Notes: generated from the sequence alone by a model not told the origin. A stretch of DNA of 64,000 nt from Lunularia cruciata (GCA_948567375.1 OX419761.1:21428243-21492242); one strand, 5' to 3'; shown: positions 38,291-50,740, counted from the first letter of the stretch. Numbers and translations: made by a program.

Positions 38291-41200
38291 AGAATAATGA
38301 TAATAATACATGATGCTCCTTTCCATATCTCCCCATATCTACAAAACCATAACCTCTCACATCCAAACTCACATGAGAAAATACAATCTCTCCAAACCTT
38401 AAAAACTATAAACTCTCATAATTTCAATTTTCATCTCAAAAAATTTCAAACTAAGTTCCCATGGAACTCAATAATGAAAAACAAGATATTAAACATGAAA
38501 ATTCATGATGTATCACTCTCAATGTGTAATGATCACTCTAAAAACCTGAAAATCCCAATAACTTTCTATTTAATTCTCCATAGTATTCCATCTAGATACC
38601 AATGGAACCAAAATTGAAAAACGAACAGAATTTACTATTCACTCAAATGCTATATGCTAGTGAGCAATCAAAAAATGTATATCTTTCTTCTCTCATCTCT
38701 CCCTCTCCTATAAATCTCCACACTCTCCCGGACTTGAGGATTGTTATCAAAATCTGAAAGGCAGGACTATTAAGGTTGGTATCAAGCAGGATCAACCAGA
38801 GTTGGTACTTCTATGCACCATTGCACTGATTTAACAAGACAGACATACAGACAAGTCCACCATCATCCACTTTTTAGTAACGACAAGTATGTGAAAAACC
38901 GTCGGCTTATTCTTATGGCCCTGATGATATTGATATTGATCGCAGTCTCTGTAATCATAGTTTACGATTGAAAACTATTATACATATATTTAATTAGGAC
39001 CATGGATTGTTTTTGCTACCGACAAAAATGCCCTCATACTTTATGATAGAATAAATTTTTATTTCATTTTGTGAAGGGTCACGCTTTCTAGAACAATCTG
39101 AAGGGGTGAAAATCTCATACCCATTAACTCTCTACACAAGTTGTGAGGTTTTGCAAGGGAGCCATCGGGCGGACATCTGACCTGCCGAGCCCATCCCGCC
39201 GAACCTGTTATTCTTGATCCTTGTCCTGATACTGAACGCATCCATGCCACTGTGCGAGACTAAACAAAGAACAAACTCCATGTTAGGCTTTCAAACACTA
39301 TGAGTAAACATGTCCAATCAGGCAAAGCACGAGAAAAACAGGTCGTCGATTCAGCATAATTCTCCCGGGATTCGTGAATCGTTTTTTGGAAATACGGTTA
39401 CCAATTGCTGCCCATGACTGTACACAGTACGCAGTGTACATACTGTTCTCGAAGGTCGCGTTTGCTGATTCTGCAATTAATTGGGTCACTGGACTGCTGT
39501 GCAGTAATTGATGCATACTTTGACCTGTCTCCTTAATACTAGGGCTGACTTTGGGTACAGAGTGGACTTTTGATCACAACCTAAAGTCTAGTCATTTGAA
39601 ATCGTTTCGCGACATCTAGGTCGATATCTGTGGCACCACGTGTCTCTGTCATTATATCGCTATATCTGGCTTAAAGTTTCACTCCAGCGAGTCGGTCCTC
39701 GGCAGTTGAGAGGGAAAGCATTGGAGTCAAGTAACAGTCAGCTTTTCAAGGGTCCTAGGAAAGAAAGGCAGCGTGCACCCCCCCGGCGTGTCCAGTAAGG
39801 GCACTTCTCAGCTGCACAAGTCTAGAAAGTAGTAGCAGGCTATGACTCGTAGTAGTATTTGCTTGTTTCGATTTCCATCCCTCGGGAGGAAGTAGATAAT
39901 ATCTCTATCGGTTTTGTCTTCTATCGTCGCAAGTTGTTCATAGCATTCTGTAGCTAGTTCCTCCACTCAGTTTGAGTCCATTATCCTTCTTTGTGAGTTT
40001 TCGCGCCGCACTTATTTTGCTTGCGACCATCTGCGCCGCCTCTTAGACCTCTATGTACCATGTCCTTGTCATCTGTAAATCTACTACTATCTTCTCAAGT
40101 ACACTATGTTACCAGACAAATCAGCTCAGCTTGGTCCCAAGCAAAGCTTACCCTGTCGGCATCAACAAGAATTAGAATTAATATTTCCAAAGTTTGTGCA
40201 AAGTTTGTTGCTTGCAATCGTGACCATCTGCGCAGCTCCTCGAATTCGATACTTTCTTACAAATTCTGTTATGTGCCAACTGTCCTCATAGCGGCGCTGG
40301 TCCTACATGTGGCAACTGCAGCAGAGGCAAGATCAAACCTTCGAATCGAGTCTGTGAAGTTCCGTAAAATTATCCGGAGTCAAATTCTGGCAGCGTCAGG
40401 TAAAGTCTAAAGGTAAGATCTGTCTCTATTCCACTTTTCTAGTGGAAACAATAGCTGTGTGAAAACACCTGGGAAAACTCACTTGTATTGAGCAGCACCA
40501 GTTTAAAGGAGGTCCGCCGCATTTATACACTACAACCTACTCCAATTATCCAGTGTCCAATGCATCAACATCCTCATCTACTGAAGGATCAGCGAAGAAT
40601 TGTTCGCCAAAGTACACGCAGCCTTAGTGAGAAACAATACTTCCAGTTGAAGTAAAAGCAAAGACTTGCTATACATGTCTGGCTCCGTTTGTGATTGCCA
40701 TGTGTGTAAGGTGAACAGTGGATCTACTCATGCCAGGTATGAACCTGGATTAGCTGACCCCAATCAAGTGCTGCTTTTTCTTCGGCCCTACGTTGCACTC
40801 TATGTTATCGGCCGAATCGTCTTTACCCCAAGTAGGGTGCTAGAAGGAAAAGGAGCTTCTCTTTATAGAAATTAAGAGCGGCATAACCATCATGGCAATT
40901 GGTAATTTCGTCCCATTCACCATGAGTAACAACAACGTTCTTTTGTTTCACTAGACAGCGGATTTACAAGTGGAGCTGACTTAAAGAAGAACACGGCACC
41001 TAATCTCCTCACAACACAGGATTGTACCTAACTTGAATGGCTTTCGAGCTCGCTACAATGTCACGAGCTCCAACTGTGTATCTCCCCTCTGTGTAGTGAT
41101 GTGGGAAGGGAATAACTCTTTGATTCTTTACTTGTCTGAACAATAACAAAGCGTCTACTGTACTCCTGGTACTGATTTTGGAATTATATCACACCACAGA

Positions 41201-41401
41201 TCGATCGAAAACAACTGTATGAATCACTATCTTACCTGCGAGCCCCTAGGAATTATTCATGCCAATGTACGTACTCCGACAATCCACAGATCCACCTCCA
41301 TGAGTCGGCGGCAGTTAACTTGCGTTACGAGAAGCCTGCGTTACCAGGTAACAACAATTACTTGCGACTCGAGGTCTGCTAACTGTCCAGAAAGGCTAGC
41401 T

Positions 41402-41434
41402 AGTCAGAGCACAACTTCTGGTTGTGCTCTGACT
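41402..41434. repeat. Perfect 14-bp hairpin with 5-base loop
   Basis: agtcagagcacaac (41402-41415), loop ttctg, then its exact reverse complement (41421-41434). Confidence 0.9.
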
Positions 41435-43530
41435 TATTTCATCTGTGCTCCTTTCCGTTCCATTTAGGCGGTTAGTCTTCGAAATTCCCACGTGCTACCC
41501 ACAGCTAGTGAAAGTTGGCGCTGCTTTGCACGTATCTGGCGGACTCCGGGCCTTCCTTCGAGTGAAGCCCGCATCCATTGAAGCAATGGGTGAAGGTCTA
41601 AGGAAGGGTTTACTGAAATCGGACGACGGCTGTGGCCGTTCAGGACTAGGACTCAATTTCACTCCAATGCGCACAATGTTCTGTGGAAACATACACCGCA
41701 ATGTCAAGCTGAACGGAATACAAGGATACTGTTCTTATGCGCGCAAGCAAACTCAGGGTAAACAATCATGTGAAGTGGGATGAAAACGACGTGCGGTTGG
41801 TGGGGTTCCGCGGCACTTTCTTCTTTCACAGCCATTTTGAATTGCAGAGAAGGTGGGCATCTAGTTGAATATGAATATATGAGGCCCAAAACCTAAAGGT
41901 CCCCTCAACGTTTGTCAAACCTTAACTGGCTAGTGTTCTAAGGCGACAACGCGAACAACATTTTGCTGAGTGATTTATGAGCGTCCATATTTCTATCTCT
42001 ACATTGGTATTCAGAAAAGTGGGAGGTTGTCTCAAGTAGCTGGATGTGAGTGTAAACTCCAACAGAACCTCAATTGTTAACAACTAAATTAGATTGGTTT
42101 GTCAAACTATCAGTGGTAACAAACAGCAACTGCAAATTCAGGAATAATATAATGTGTTCACTTCTATTTCTGTTGGAATTCCCCCAAAGGTGGATGTTGT
42201 CGCATCTAGCTGAATGTATGTGTACTAAGACTTCCAGAAGAAACACAATTCTCAAATCACTAATCTCCAATGTTCAAACTTTCTCTCTCCAGTGTTAAAC
42301 TGCATTCATATGTGTTTATAGTGTTTACATTGTCATGCAAAACACCACCTTGGTCGAGTGATTCTGTAAGGTAGTTAGAAATGGTCATCTTTTTAGTGCC
42401 GTTAGGATGTATCCTTATTCACACGCGTAAAAGAGCAAGAGGAAAAAAACTAGAAGAAACACCAGCAGGGTTCGTAGTGTTGTGCGAATTTCGTTGTCAA
42501 AACTAATGTATGGGAGATTATTTCTAAGTTCAAATGCGTGAGATAGTCTGAAAGATGTATTACCTTCCTTACTTACTAGAAAGAGATAGTTATGATCATC
42601 TGTCCAGGTTTGAGTGCCTCACCTGACGAGTCATGAATCACACACCTCGAACAGTATCTGATGGCTTTCTGCCTGAGGTACATTGGAAAGAGACCAGTTC
42701 TTGGAACCAGCTTTGGAGGACAGTATCGTATATAATAATAAGCTTCACTGTAAAGGTGTGGTGGTGTCAGGGCCATCTGTTCAGGTTGTAAAGGAAAGGC
42801 GAAGGTCGAGTTTATCCGTGCTTCTGGTCTGTGAAGCTTGCAGGACAACTCCGGGATTGTGTTCAACAATCGCTCATCACTCACCAATCCTCCATTCTCA
42901 CAGAATCTACCCACCCAATGGCCAACTAGATCCTTCATACTCTAATGGCGACGAAGCGTGTGCAGTATTTGACATTTGACAATCCAATCCGGGATGTCTA
43001 TGTGAGATAGTACTTGAAGTTCCTTCCTCAATTCATCAACCATTAACACTTGACTTTTCAGTGACCCCACCAGTCTGTCACTCTCGAGACTTTTTTGGGT
43101 GCTCATAGACTTTCTTCATTCTTTTCTTTGTCACCTGACAGTAGTGTATCTCCAACCACTATCCCAGTCCGAAATTTCCAGTTTTAGATTTAACGGGACC
43201 CAAGCTTACCAAGAGATTTAACTAAATCCATGATGCTGACGGGTCCGCAGGGTCAGTCGTAGAGTGCTTATCTGATTTCGTGATGTGACTCGGATGATAT
43301 TACTTCTCGTAGTTATTCTACCGTGCTGCCAAGTCTATTCGCTCAAGAGGTAAGTGAAATAAAGAACAATCAATATACCCAATCATCTGACTGAAATTCA
43401 TATAATTATCAAATTTCGAAGAAAAGCATAGAAGAGAGGATCAGTTTGTTCGAATTATATTTACAGTTGTTTTCATCCTTCATTTTCGTTTATATTTTCG
43501 GGCCAAAGTTTGGAGCATAGGTCGGACCCA

Positions 43531-43583
43531 AAGACCTAAAATTTGAGACGAACCTTGTGGGTTCGTCTCAAATTTTAGGTCTT
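43531..43583. repeat. Perfect 24-bp hairpin with 5-base loop
   Basis: The arm 43531-43554 (aagacctaaaatttgagacg...) is matched exactly by its reverse complement at 43560-43583 around the loop ttgtg. Pairing continues outward after one mismatch (ccca against gggt-like bases), giving a stem of about 29 pairs. Confidence 0.92.
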
Positions 43584-45052
43584 GGGGTTTCAATTTGTTA
43601 GTGTCTTTACTACTTGTTTTCTACTTTTGGGACATTGTTCTAATTTTCTAGGGAGTTTTAATTTGACTAAAAAATAAAAAAATCGACCCGAGCTTAAATT
43701 CTGAAATGGAGCATGCATATTATAAGATCTAATTTGAAAAAAAAAGTAAAGAATCGTCACCACAAAAAAAGGATAACACCATATTTTCACTTATGCACGC
43801 GAAAAATGATGGAAAAGTGCTTCTTCGTCATTCGCAATCGATAAACGGATTTGCTCGTCTATCACAGGATTGTTTAGAGCTCTAGGTCAATTGTGATTGT
43901 TCGAGAGAAAACTGGAAATTACTTGTCCAACGGGGGTCACAAGTTCATTCCTTGAACACAAAAGGGGGTAGTTACAGATCTCGGATCGACAGATTTCTCC
44001 GGACTTTTAGTGACATCCATGAAATATTTTATGGATAACCAGAGAGAGAACTTGATTAGAAATGGAAACGCCCTTAAAATTTTATATATGTAGATATCTC
44101 GAATTTAAGTTACAATGTTTTATGTTTTATAGGTGATTCCGTAGCCCCCGTAAACACCTATGGGATACGTTTTAGATTACTCAATAAACTTTCTATGGCT
44201 ATGGACTTTTACTTGTAGAAACCTGATGTATTCTTATGCACTTCCCATAAAAAATTATACAAATAACCCATAATTTCTCATAACTAAATTCTTTCCATAT
44301 ACCTAATAGATTGGGTTGAACGAGTGTGTTTTTCTTCTCCGAATATCTTATCTATATTTGATATACATGGAAAATTGTATGAAAGATCAAATATAGGACA
44401 TTTTCAGATACTGAATTATCAATACTGAATTACGACCGATAGATGATATATTGTAGCACTGCTTGCTTTTGAGCTGAAATATTTCTGTTTCATTTTCCAT
44501 GAAATATTACTCAAGTTATCTCTAGTAACACTTCATGCCAAACAATGTCAATAAAGGGATTTTACATGAACAACTCTAGGAAATTTAAGTATGAAACCTA
44601 GGCGTACCACAGATTTGGATATCCAAGAAAAAATTTGGTTAAATCCTTTGGTAGATTTATGGTATGGCTAAGTTAGAAGAATTTTCTTAAAGCATTAATG
44701 TGTACGATGCTCAACTTTAATTTCGATGAGATTAAATGTGGGAATTGTATTTTCATCTTATGGTAATTTCATCGGGTAACGGAAGCACCATACACATAAC
44801 TAGCTCCGGACGAGAAGCAAATGTTGAGCTTGCTTATTATGTGGGATATGGTTGAGTTTAAAGCTCAAAGTTATTATAGAGAATCTATCGCTTACTACAT
44901 CAGTATTGAGTTCTATTGGTTACTCATGCACAGTGTTGATGTGACATGAAGGAAATATGAGAGGTGACGAGCTTAGACTTATTTTGTATATTTTTATTGC
45001 ATTTAATGGAGTTCTAAAGAGATCAATTTGTTCGAGTAATGTTTGAAATGTG

Positions 45053-45260
45053 AGCTAAAATAAGAACTTATGAATGAGATCTAAATTCTTTAATGCTAGA
45101 GTAAGGTCGGTTCGGTTGAGTGTAATTAATCACATACATTGAATAATATCATTACTTCTTAATTACACTCAACCAAATCCACCTAACTTTAGCATTATTA
45201 GCAGCATTAACCTAAAGTTTAGATTTCACTCCTAAGTTCTTCTTATTTTACCTAATTACC
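45053..45260. repeat. Imperfect fold-back sequence, about 205 bp
   Basis: Outer arms ctaaaataagaac / gttcttcttattttac and inner arms ggttgagtgtaatta / taattacactcaacc are arranged as one long imperfect inverted repeat around a loop of about 30 bases. It could be a small MITE-like element or a hairpin RNA source. No clear target duplication is seen at its ends. Confidence 0.6.
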
Positions 45261-45340
45261 TAATGTGTGTTTGATATTAATTTTAAAAAAATTCTTCCTA
45301 TTTTACTTAATGTGTATTTCATATTAATTGTATAATCTGT
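45230..45340. repeat. Direct duplication at the right side of the fold-back
   Basis: ttcttcttattttacctaat...tgtgtttgatattaatttt is followed by a diverged second copy, ttcttcctattttacttaat...tgtatttcatattaattgt. Confidence 0.55.
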
Positions 45341-45654
45341 GCTGACATTTGCTATGTCTAATTGTGTTTGCTACTATGCTTGGGTCTTATCTTGTCAATT
45401 ATAATTGTATTAGTAGCTACTAGTTGACAAGTTACTTGCAGCCCTCTATTCCATTAGGGTTTTTTATTACATCATTCAAGCTACTTAGAGTTCTTGTGCT
45501 AGGGTGGATTTTGCTCAATGAATGTAATCAATTTGTAAACTACATGGAGTATAGGTATCTGATTTCTGATTTTTTTTATACAATGCACAAATTGCAATTT
45601 GAGAGTAAGCATGAAATATTAAGTGTAATCTATAGACAATGGACAATGAGTCTA

Positions 45655-46585
45655 TTGTCCAATTAATGATTGAGGATAATTCATTGATTTTTATTATACA
45701 TAAGAATGAAACTCAGTTTTGAGTTGATTTTTTATTACATAAAAGAACTCCTCCATGAGTTGATATTTTATCACATCAAACAATTAGAGTTCATTTTGAG
45801 TTCATTTTCTATTACACAAAAGAATAAGAGTCAATTTAGTGGAATTCAAGTACAATTCCTTGAGCATAAGAGTACAATGAGTTAATTTAATTCTTGAAGA
45901 TAATGACTTGATTTTTCATGGCAGAAATAAATTAGAGTCCATTTTGAGTTGATTTTAGTGGTTTAGTACAATGAGTTGATATTTTGTTACCCAAAAGAAT
46001 TAGAGTCAATTTTGAGTTGATTTTAGTGGTTGAGGACAATGTGTTTATTTTTATTCCACAAAGGAATTAGATTCAATTTTAAATTGTGGACATTGAGTTG
46101 ATTTTGTATTATAGTGGTTGAGGACAATGTGTTTATTTTTACTCCACAAAAGAATTACATTCAATTTTAAGTTATGGACAGTGAGTTGATTTTTTATTAT
46201 AGTGGTTGAGTAAAAATGAGTTGATTTCTTATTAGAAACAAAAAAAATCAAAATTTTTGATTGATTTAAGTGGTTGAGGATAATGAGTTACAAAAAATAA
46301 TTAGAGTCAATTTTAAGTTATGGAAAATGAGTTGATTTCCCAACCAAAATTTTATGTCAATATTGTATTATAATGATTGAGAACAATGAGTTGATATTTT
46401 ACTATATAAAAGAATTCAATCAAAATTTATACTTGATCTTAGTGGTTGAGGATAATGAGTTGATATTTTTAAAAGTAACTATAGTAAATTTTAAGTTGCA
46501 TACAATGAGTTGATTATATTGTACAAAAGAATTAAATAAAAAAAATGAGTTGATTTTAGTGGTTGAGGATAATGAACTCAATCTT
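45655..46585. repeat. Degenerate AT-rich minisatellite-like array
   Basis: About a dozen diverged copies of a phrase of some 60-70 bases: gtggttgaggacaatgag, ttgatttttattacac, aaaagaattagagtcaattt, ttgagttgatttta. Units differ by insertions and losses, so no single period holds throughout. No coding potential is seen. Confidence 0.75.
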
Positions 46586-46980
46586 TAGCTTCTAGAATGA
46601 CTTCTTAGTCAATTGGTCCACTTGTACTTGTTGTCATAAGACAAGTGGCACTTATATATCTATATATGTGTGTCCCTAGTTAGGAGAGTACAATTTGATC
46701 TTATCCTTAGTGATTGTAGTAAGGTTGGAATAAAGAAAGGTTCAAAATGCCTTGATATTTGGAATGTTGTTACTCTTTATATTGAAGCTAGAGCAATAAC
46801 TACTTAGGCTACTTATGTCTCTCCCCGGTGAGGTAAAAACTAACAACTTATTGATTGTGAGTATGCATATTGTGATGGCAAGTTATAGTTTGCTCTTTTC
46901 CTTAGTATAGTTAAAACAATTAGAGATACATAGGTAGCATCATAGGTGGTGTTTGGCTATTGAGGTCACCAATTAGTGGT
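46586..46980. other. No recognised feature
   Basis: The stretch is AT-rich with a TATA-like run (acttatatatctatatatgt, about 46650). Nothing in it matches the element families of this window. Confidence 0.35.
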
Positions 46981-48482
46981 TGTAAAAGACCAAGGAGAGA
47001 ATTAAGAGAATGGAACATTGGAGTGAAAGATCACATTGGGATTCTTAAATGAGAGAAACTCCAAATGCCTAGCATGAGCTTGGGCATTGATATTTATAGA
47101 AAAGTATACAAGGCTCTTGAGAAGCTTCTCAAGAAGCTTCCTAAAAGTTTCTTTCTTAGAGAGAAAGCCAAGCTAATCCATGAAGCTTCCTTTGTGAAAC
47201 TGTTTACTTGGCATGCAAGGTAAGCTAGTTGGGAAGCTTCCTACTGGAAGCCATCTACTTGACATGCAAGCTAAGCTAGTCAGGAAGCTTCCCAAGAAGC
47301 TTCCTCCTAGAAGTCACCACTTGGCATGTATATTACTTGATACTTGGAAGTTATCAACTAGCTTTGTAGATGCTTCTAGAATATTCTTATAATTCTTGGT
47401 TATTATGTGCATATGACAAGGCCTTGTCTTATGCACATCCATCATGTCTTTCATGTTTCCAAGTTGAAACCCTTTGTTCCTAACCCTTCTTCTTTTTCCT
47501 CTCAAGTCCAACCTCCCTCTACTCATGTCCCTTTCAATGATCATGAGGAGTACAAAGTTGATCGTATCCTTACGCGTTGCCATATTCAACAATGCCGTTG
47601 ACAACATACATAGTACAAGGTCCTTTGGAAAGGGTATCCCCTTCATGATGCCACATGGGAACCTCTTTCTCATCTCCAGAATGCACAATTGTCCATCCAA
47701 GAGTTTGAAGCTTCATTGGCAACGAGGAGTTCACCAACTAGAGATTGGAGAATATGTAACAATATGGAGTTTAGTGATGAAGTTAGTAGGGCTAACAAAG
47801 TAGCAAATAAGACAAATTAGCCTAAAATATTCCAAAAGTGTCTAGGAAGCTTCTTGGGAAGCTTCTCGGCTAGCTTAGCTTGCACTCCAAGTAGGTAACT
47901 TATAGAAGGAAGCTTCTAGAAGTTTCCAACTAGCTTAGCTTGCATGCCAAGTAAGCGGCTTCTAAAAGAAAGCTTCTTGAGAAGCGTCCAAATTAACTTG
48001 GTTTGCACTCCAAGGAAACAGCTCAAGGAAGCTTCTTGAGAAGCTTCTCAAGTGCCTTGTATGCTCCCTATAAATACAAGAGCCAAAGCTCATGCTAGGC
48101 ATTTGGAGTTTTCCCAAATTAGCCCAAAATATTCCAAAAGTGTCTAGGAAGCTTCTTGGGAAGCTTCTCGGCTAGCTTAGCTTTCACTCCAAGTAGAAAA
48201 CTTATAGAAGGAAGCTTTTAGAAGGTTCTAACTAGCTTAGCTTGCATGCCAAGTAAGCGGCTTCTAGAAGAAAGTTTCTTGAGAAGCTTCCCAATTAACT
48301 TGGCTTGCACTCCAAGGAAACAACTCAAGGAAGCTTCTTGAGAAGCTTCTCAAGTGCCTTGTATGCTCCCTATAAATACAAGAGCCAAAGCTCATGCTAG
48401 GCATTTGGAGATTTCACTCATTTAAGTGTCCCAATGTGAGCTTCCATTCTCCTAATTCTCTCCTTGGTCATGGTCTTTTACA
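46981..48482. mobile_element. Two partial family A ends in opposite orientation
   Basis: 46981 to about 47405 is a family A LTR on the minus strand (tgtaaaagac start, palindrome 47116-47133). From about 47421 the plus strand carries the end of family A pol with the chromodomain (about 47500-47730) and then its 3' LTR (47755-48482). The two parts meet at a near-perfect palindrome centred on about 47421. The plus-strand LTR is 728 bp instead of about 410 because 302 bases are tandemly duplicated (47813-48114 and 48115-48416), including the palindrome and TATA box. The coding part is a broken fossil. Confidence 0.8.
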
Positions 48483-49423
48483 TCATCCTTTTCTTGACCA
48501 TCTTTGGGATATCAATTGAGTTGTGTAAATGGTTATCATTTTAAGTGAATTATGTTTTGGGGTTATTTGAGGCTATTTGAGACTAGTTTTCCATGATCCC
48601 ATCTATTACATAGGCTTCTCCATTTAGTGTATCATGAGGCTAGACAAGCATTTTTCTACCACTCAATAATTTGGCATTTGATTGCTTTAATGAGTTAGCA
48701 TAGTGCTTATTCCTCTTACTCATACAATGTTATTTTTATTATACCAAAAAGGAACATGCAAGACAAAGAGAGATAGCTACTAGATTTTGTAGATTCAAAG
48801 CAAGGAATACCATATGAGGAGTTTTTTAGGTTACATATTGTAGGAGATAGGTTCACCCACAAGATACTACATATTCCACTCAATTATGATGGTGTAGGAT
48901 ATTGGTTTAAGCTTAAGTGTATAGTAGAGCAACACAAGCCGTACAACCTTTACCTATGATTAGCCCCACAAACAAGACTATCTCTTCCTTATGTTTATTA
49001 CATCCTTTTGTAGGAGAAGCAATACCATTAGAGGTCTTGGAGCACCAACCTAAGTAGCTTTTATTTCTTAATAAAAAAAATTTTATTATGCACTATGCAT
49101 AGACTCTTGCTTTTCTTCAAAAGACTTGTCAAGGATGGTTTATGAACATCTTAGAGATTCCTTCCAAGTAGATGATTGCTCTAGTGGTTTACCAAGTTTT
49201 TTTAGGTGGCTATAATAGTAGTGAGTGGAGAGATTCTTACGTACATTAATCATGTACTAGGTGCTAGTCTACTTATGATGGAAAAGCACACAAGGAACAT
49301 AAGACAAATTTATCATTGGAGAGGTCTTATTACATCTTGTTAGCCATACCATTGTACTTTACCATTATTCTTACTTCAAGTAGCACCTTATTCCACATCA
49401 ATTTTGAATTGCTATAGTGGGAG
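48483..49423 (+). pseudogene. Family C retroelement, N-terminal part (continues at 60617)
   Basis: Translation in shifting plus-strand frames follows the minus-strand copy at 36.7-38.1 kb. HHPFLDHLWDIN starts immediately after the LTR ending at 48482. SKDLSRMVYEHLRDSF follows near 49120-49175, and HLIPHQF...IAIVG just before 49423. The finger region is not seen upstream, so the 5' part is lost or displaced by the family A material. The copy is riddled with stops. At 49424 it is interrupted by an 11.2-kb insertion, and the next RT residues (GGCEAI) appear at 60617. Confidence 0.6.
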
Positions 49424-50109
49424 TGAGTTATCCCAATATTGACCAAAATGAAATATAAGAATAAAAAGAAATAGGTTGTTGCACATAGATATGGTTAGAC
49501 ATAGCTCAATTTGAGAAGAATTGTTACAATTTGGAGTTCTTTATTGTTAATTGTTAAACCTCTTGGGCAAGAACCACTCTCAAATGAGGAGTAATGTCAT
49601 CACAAAGGCATACTAAAACAAATAATAAACAAAAGAATCACTTCACCAAAGATGTAGTCCAAATAAACCTTGAATGTGATGATTCAATTAACTATAAATA
49701 GGCTGCTTCTAATAAAAGAACTCCTACATCAAAGAACATAGTCTACCCTTCCTAGAAAGCATGACTTCATCCAAAGGATTGGCATTGGTGATTATTTTTT
49801 GTCTTTGCTTATGTTGAGTACTAGCAACATTATAGTTTTCCCCCAAGATCCATCAAGGCTTCTTTGGAATTCCTATAGATTACAAAACCTAACCACAAGT
49901 ACTAGTGATCACACATACTTAGTCACTTGAGTTTCTACTACAAAGATTCCTCATAGGCATTCAATGAAGACATGACATCAATACTTGGAATTAAGCAAAG
50001 TCTCATGCATATATGCAATGCTACATAACATACATCAATATCAACATCATACTGTATAGAAGCACAAATCATATAGAAGCCACACACAAACTCCATAGAC
50101 CACAATAAT

Positions 50110-50514
50110 CAATCAAAACTCAGATCAGGTATCAAATTTTGAGGATTTAACACTCAATAGAAATTGCCAATAAAACTTGATCAAGCCACACCCACTCTAG
50201 CTAAGAGAATTGAGGTGATACTTTCTAGCCTTTATCCACCATAACCAAGAGCTCAAGGGCTCAACATAGAAGAAAGGAGCTCTATAGAGTTGCACTTTGA
50301 GGTATATCTCCTCTAAAGCGGCCAAGAATCTAATTACACATTTAGCAATTCATTTGATAGTGGGAACAATAGCTCACTGATGCAATAAGTCAACCTAATA
50401 CCATATCTATCTACCACTAAGTAGTCTCTATGCAACTACTGATAATGTAATGATTGTCTACATATCACTCCAAGATCATAGCAAACTAGCTTCAATGTTG
50501 AAAATATTATAACA
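50110..50514 (-). repeat. LTR-like direct repeat, left copy (family H)
   Basis: It shares landmarks such as agccacac.cactcta, gctcaacatagaagaa, ttgcactttgaggtatatctcc and gccaagaatc with 58990-59408, in the same order and spacing. The similarity is low, which implies an old insertion. Confidence 0.65.
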
Positions 50515-50637
50515 ACTATTGTGTATATATACATCATTGTCCATCATACATCATTGTCAGCATTATACACTATAGAATCATAACTCATATAAAAGTCACA
50601 CAAAGTCCAAAGACCTATAATTACCCTAGAATTACCT

Positions 50638-50740
50638 TAGAATAGATGGCTATATGGAGTTAGAGCAACCTAACTGCCAGCTAGGAGTGGGACCTCTAGC
50701 TAGCGGTTAGGTTGGCCTCTAGATAGCCATCTATCCTAAG
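50638..50740. repeat. Imperfect inverted repeat inside the family H insertion
   Basis: tagaatagatggctat...caacctaact...gctag and its diverged reverse complement ctagcggttaggttgg...atagccatctatccta flank a loop of about 11 bases, with arms of about 45 bases. Confidence 0.65.

Larger units (their letters stand above)
38291..45052. other. AT-rich DNA, then CpG-normal DNA, then AT-rich DNA; no recognised gene
   Basis: 38.3-39.0 kb is AT-rich without motifs. 39.06-43.5 kb has normal CpG and no recurring repeats, like 3.2-17 kb. Its longest frames (40021-40410, 129 aa; 42576-42938 minus, 120 aa; 41445-41783, 112 aa) match nothing I know. A G-box/ABRE-like ccacgtgtc sits at 39637-39644, but no gene is recognisable downstream. 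43.6-45.05 kb is AT-rich and featureless apart from the hairpin at 43531. Confidence 0.4.

Noticed and set aside
40021-40410. 129-codon plus-strand frame downstream of a G-box/ABRE-like site (39637-39644)
   Set aside because: No homology recognised, no convincing leader or TATA box, and a composition like the surrounding non-coding DNA.
46981-48482. One intact family A element between two LTRs
   Set aside because: The two LTRs are in opposite orientation and only the end of pol lies between them, so this is a rearranged pair of partial copies.
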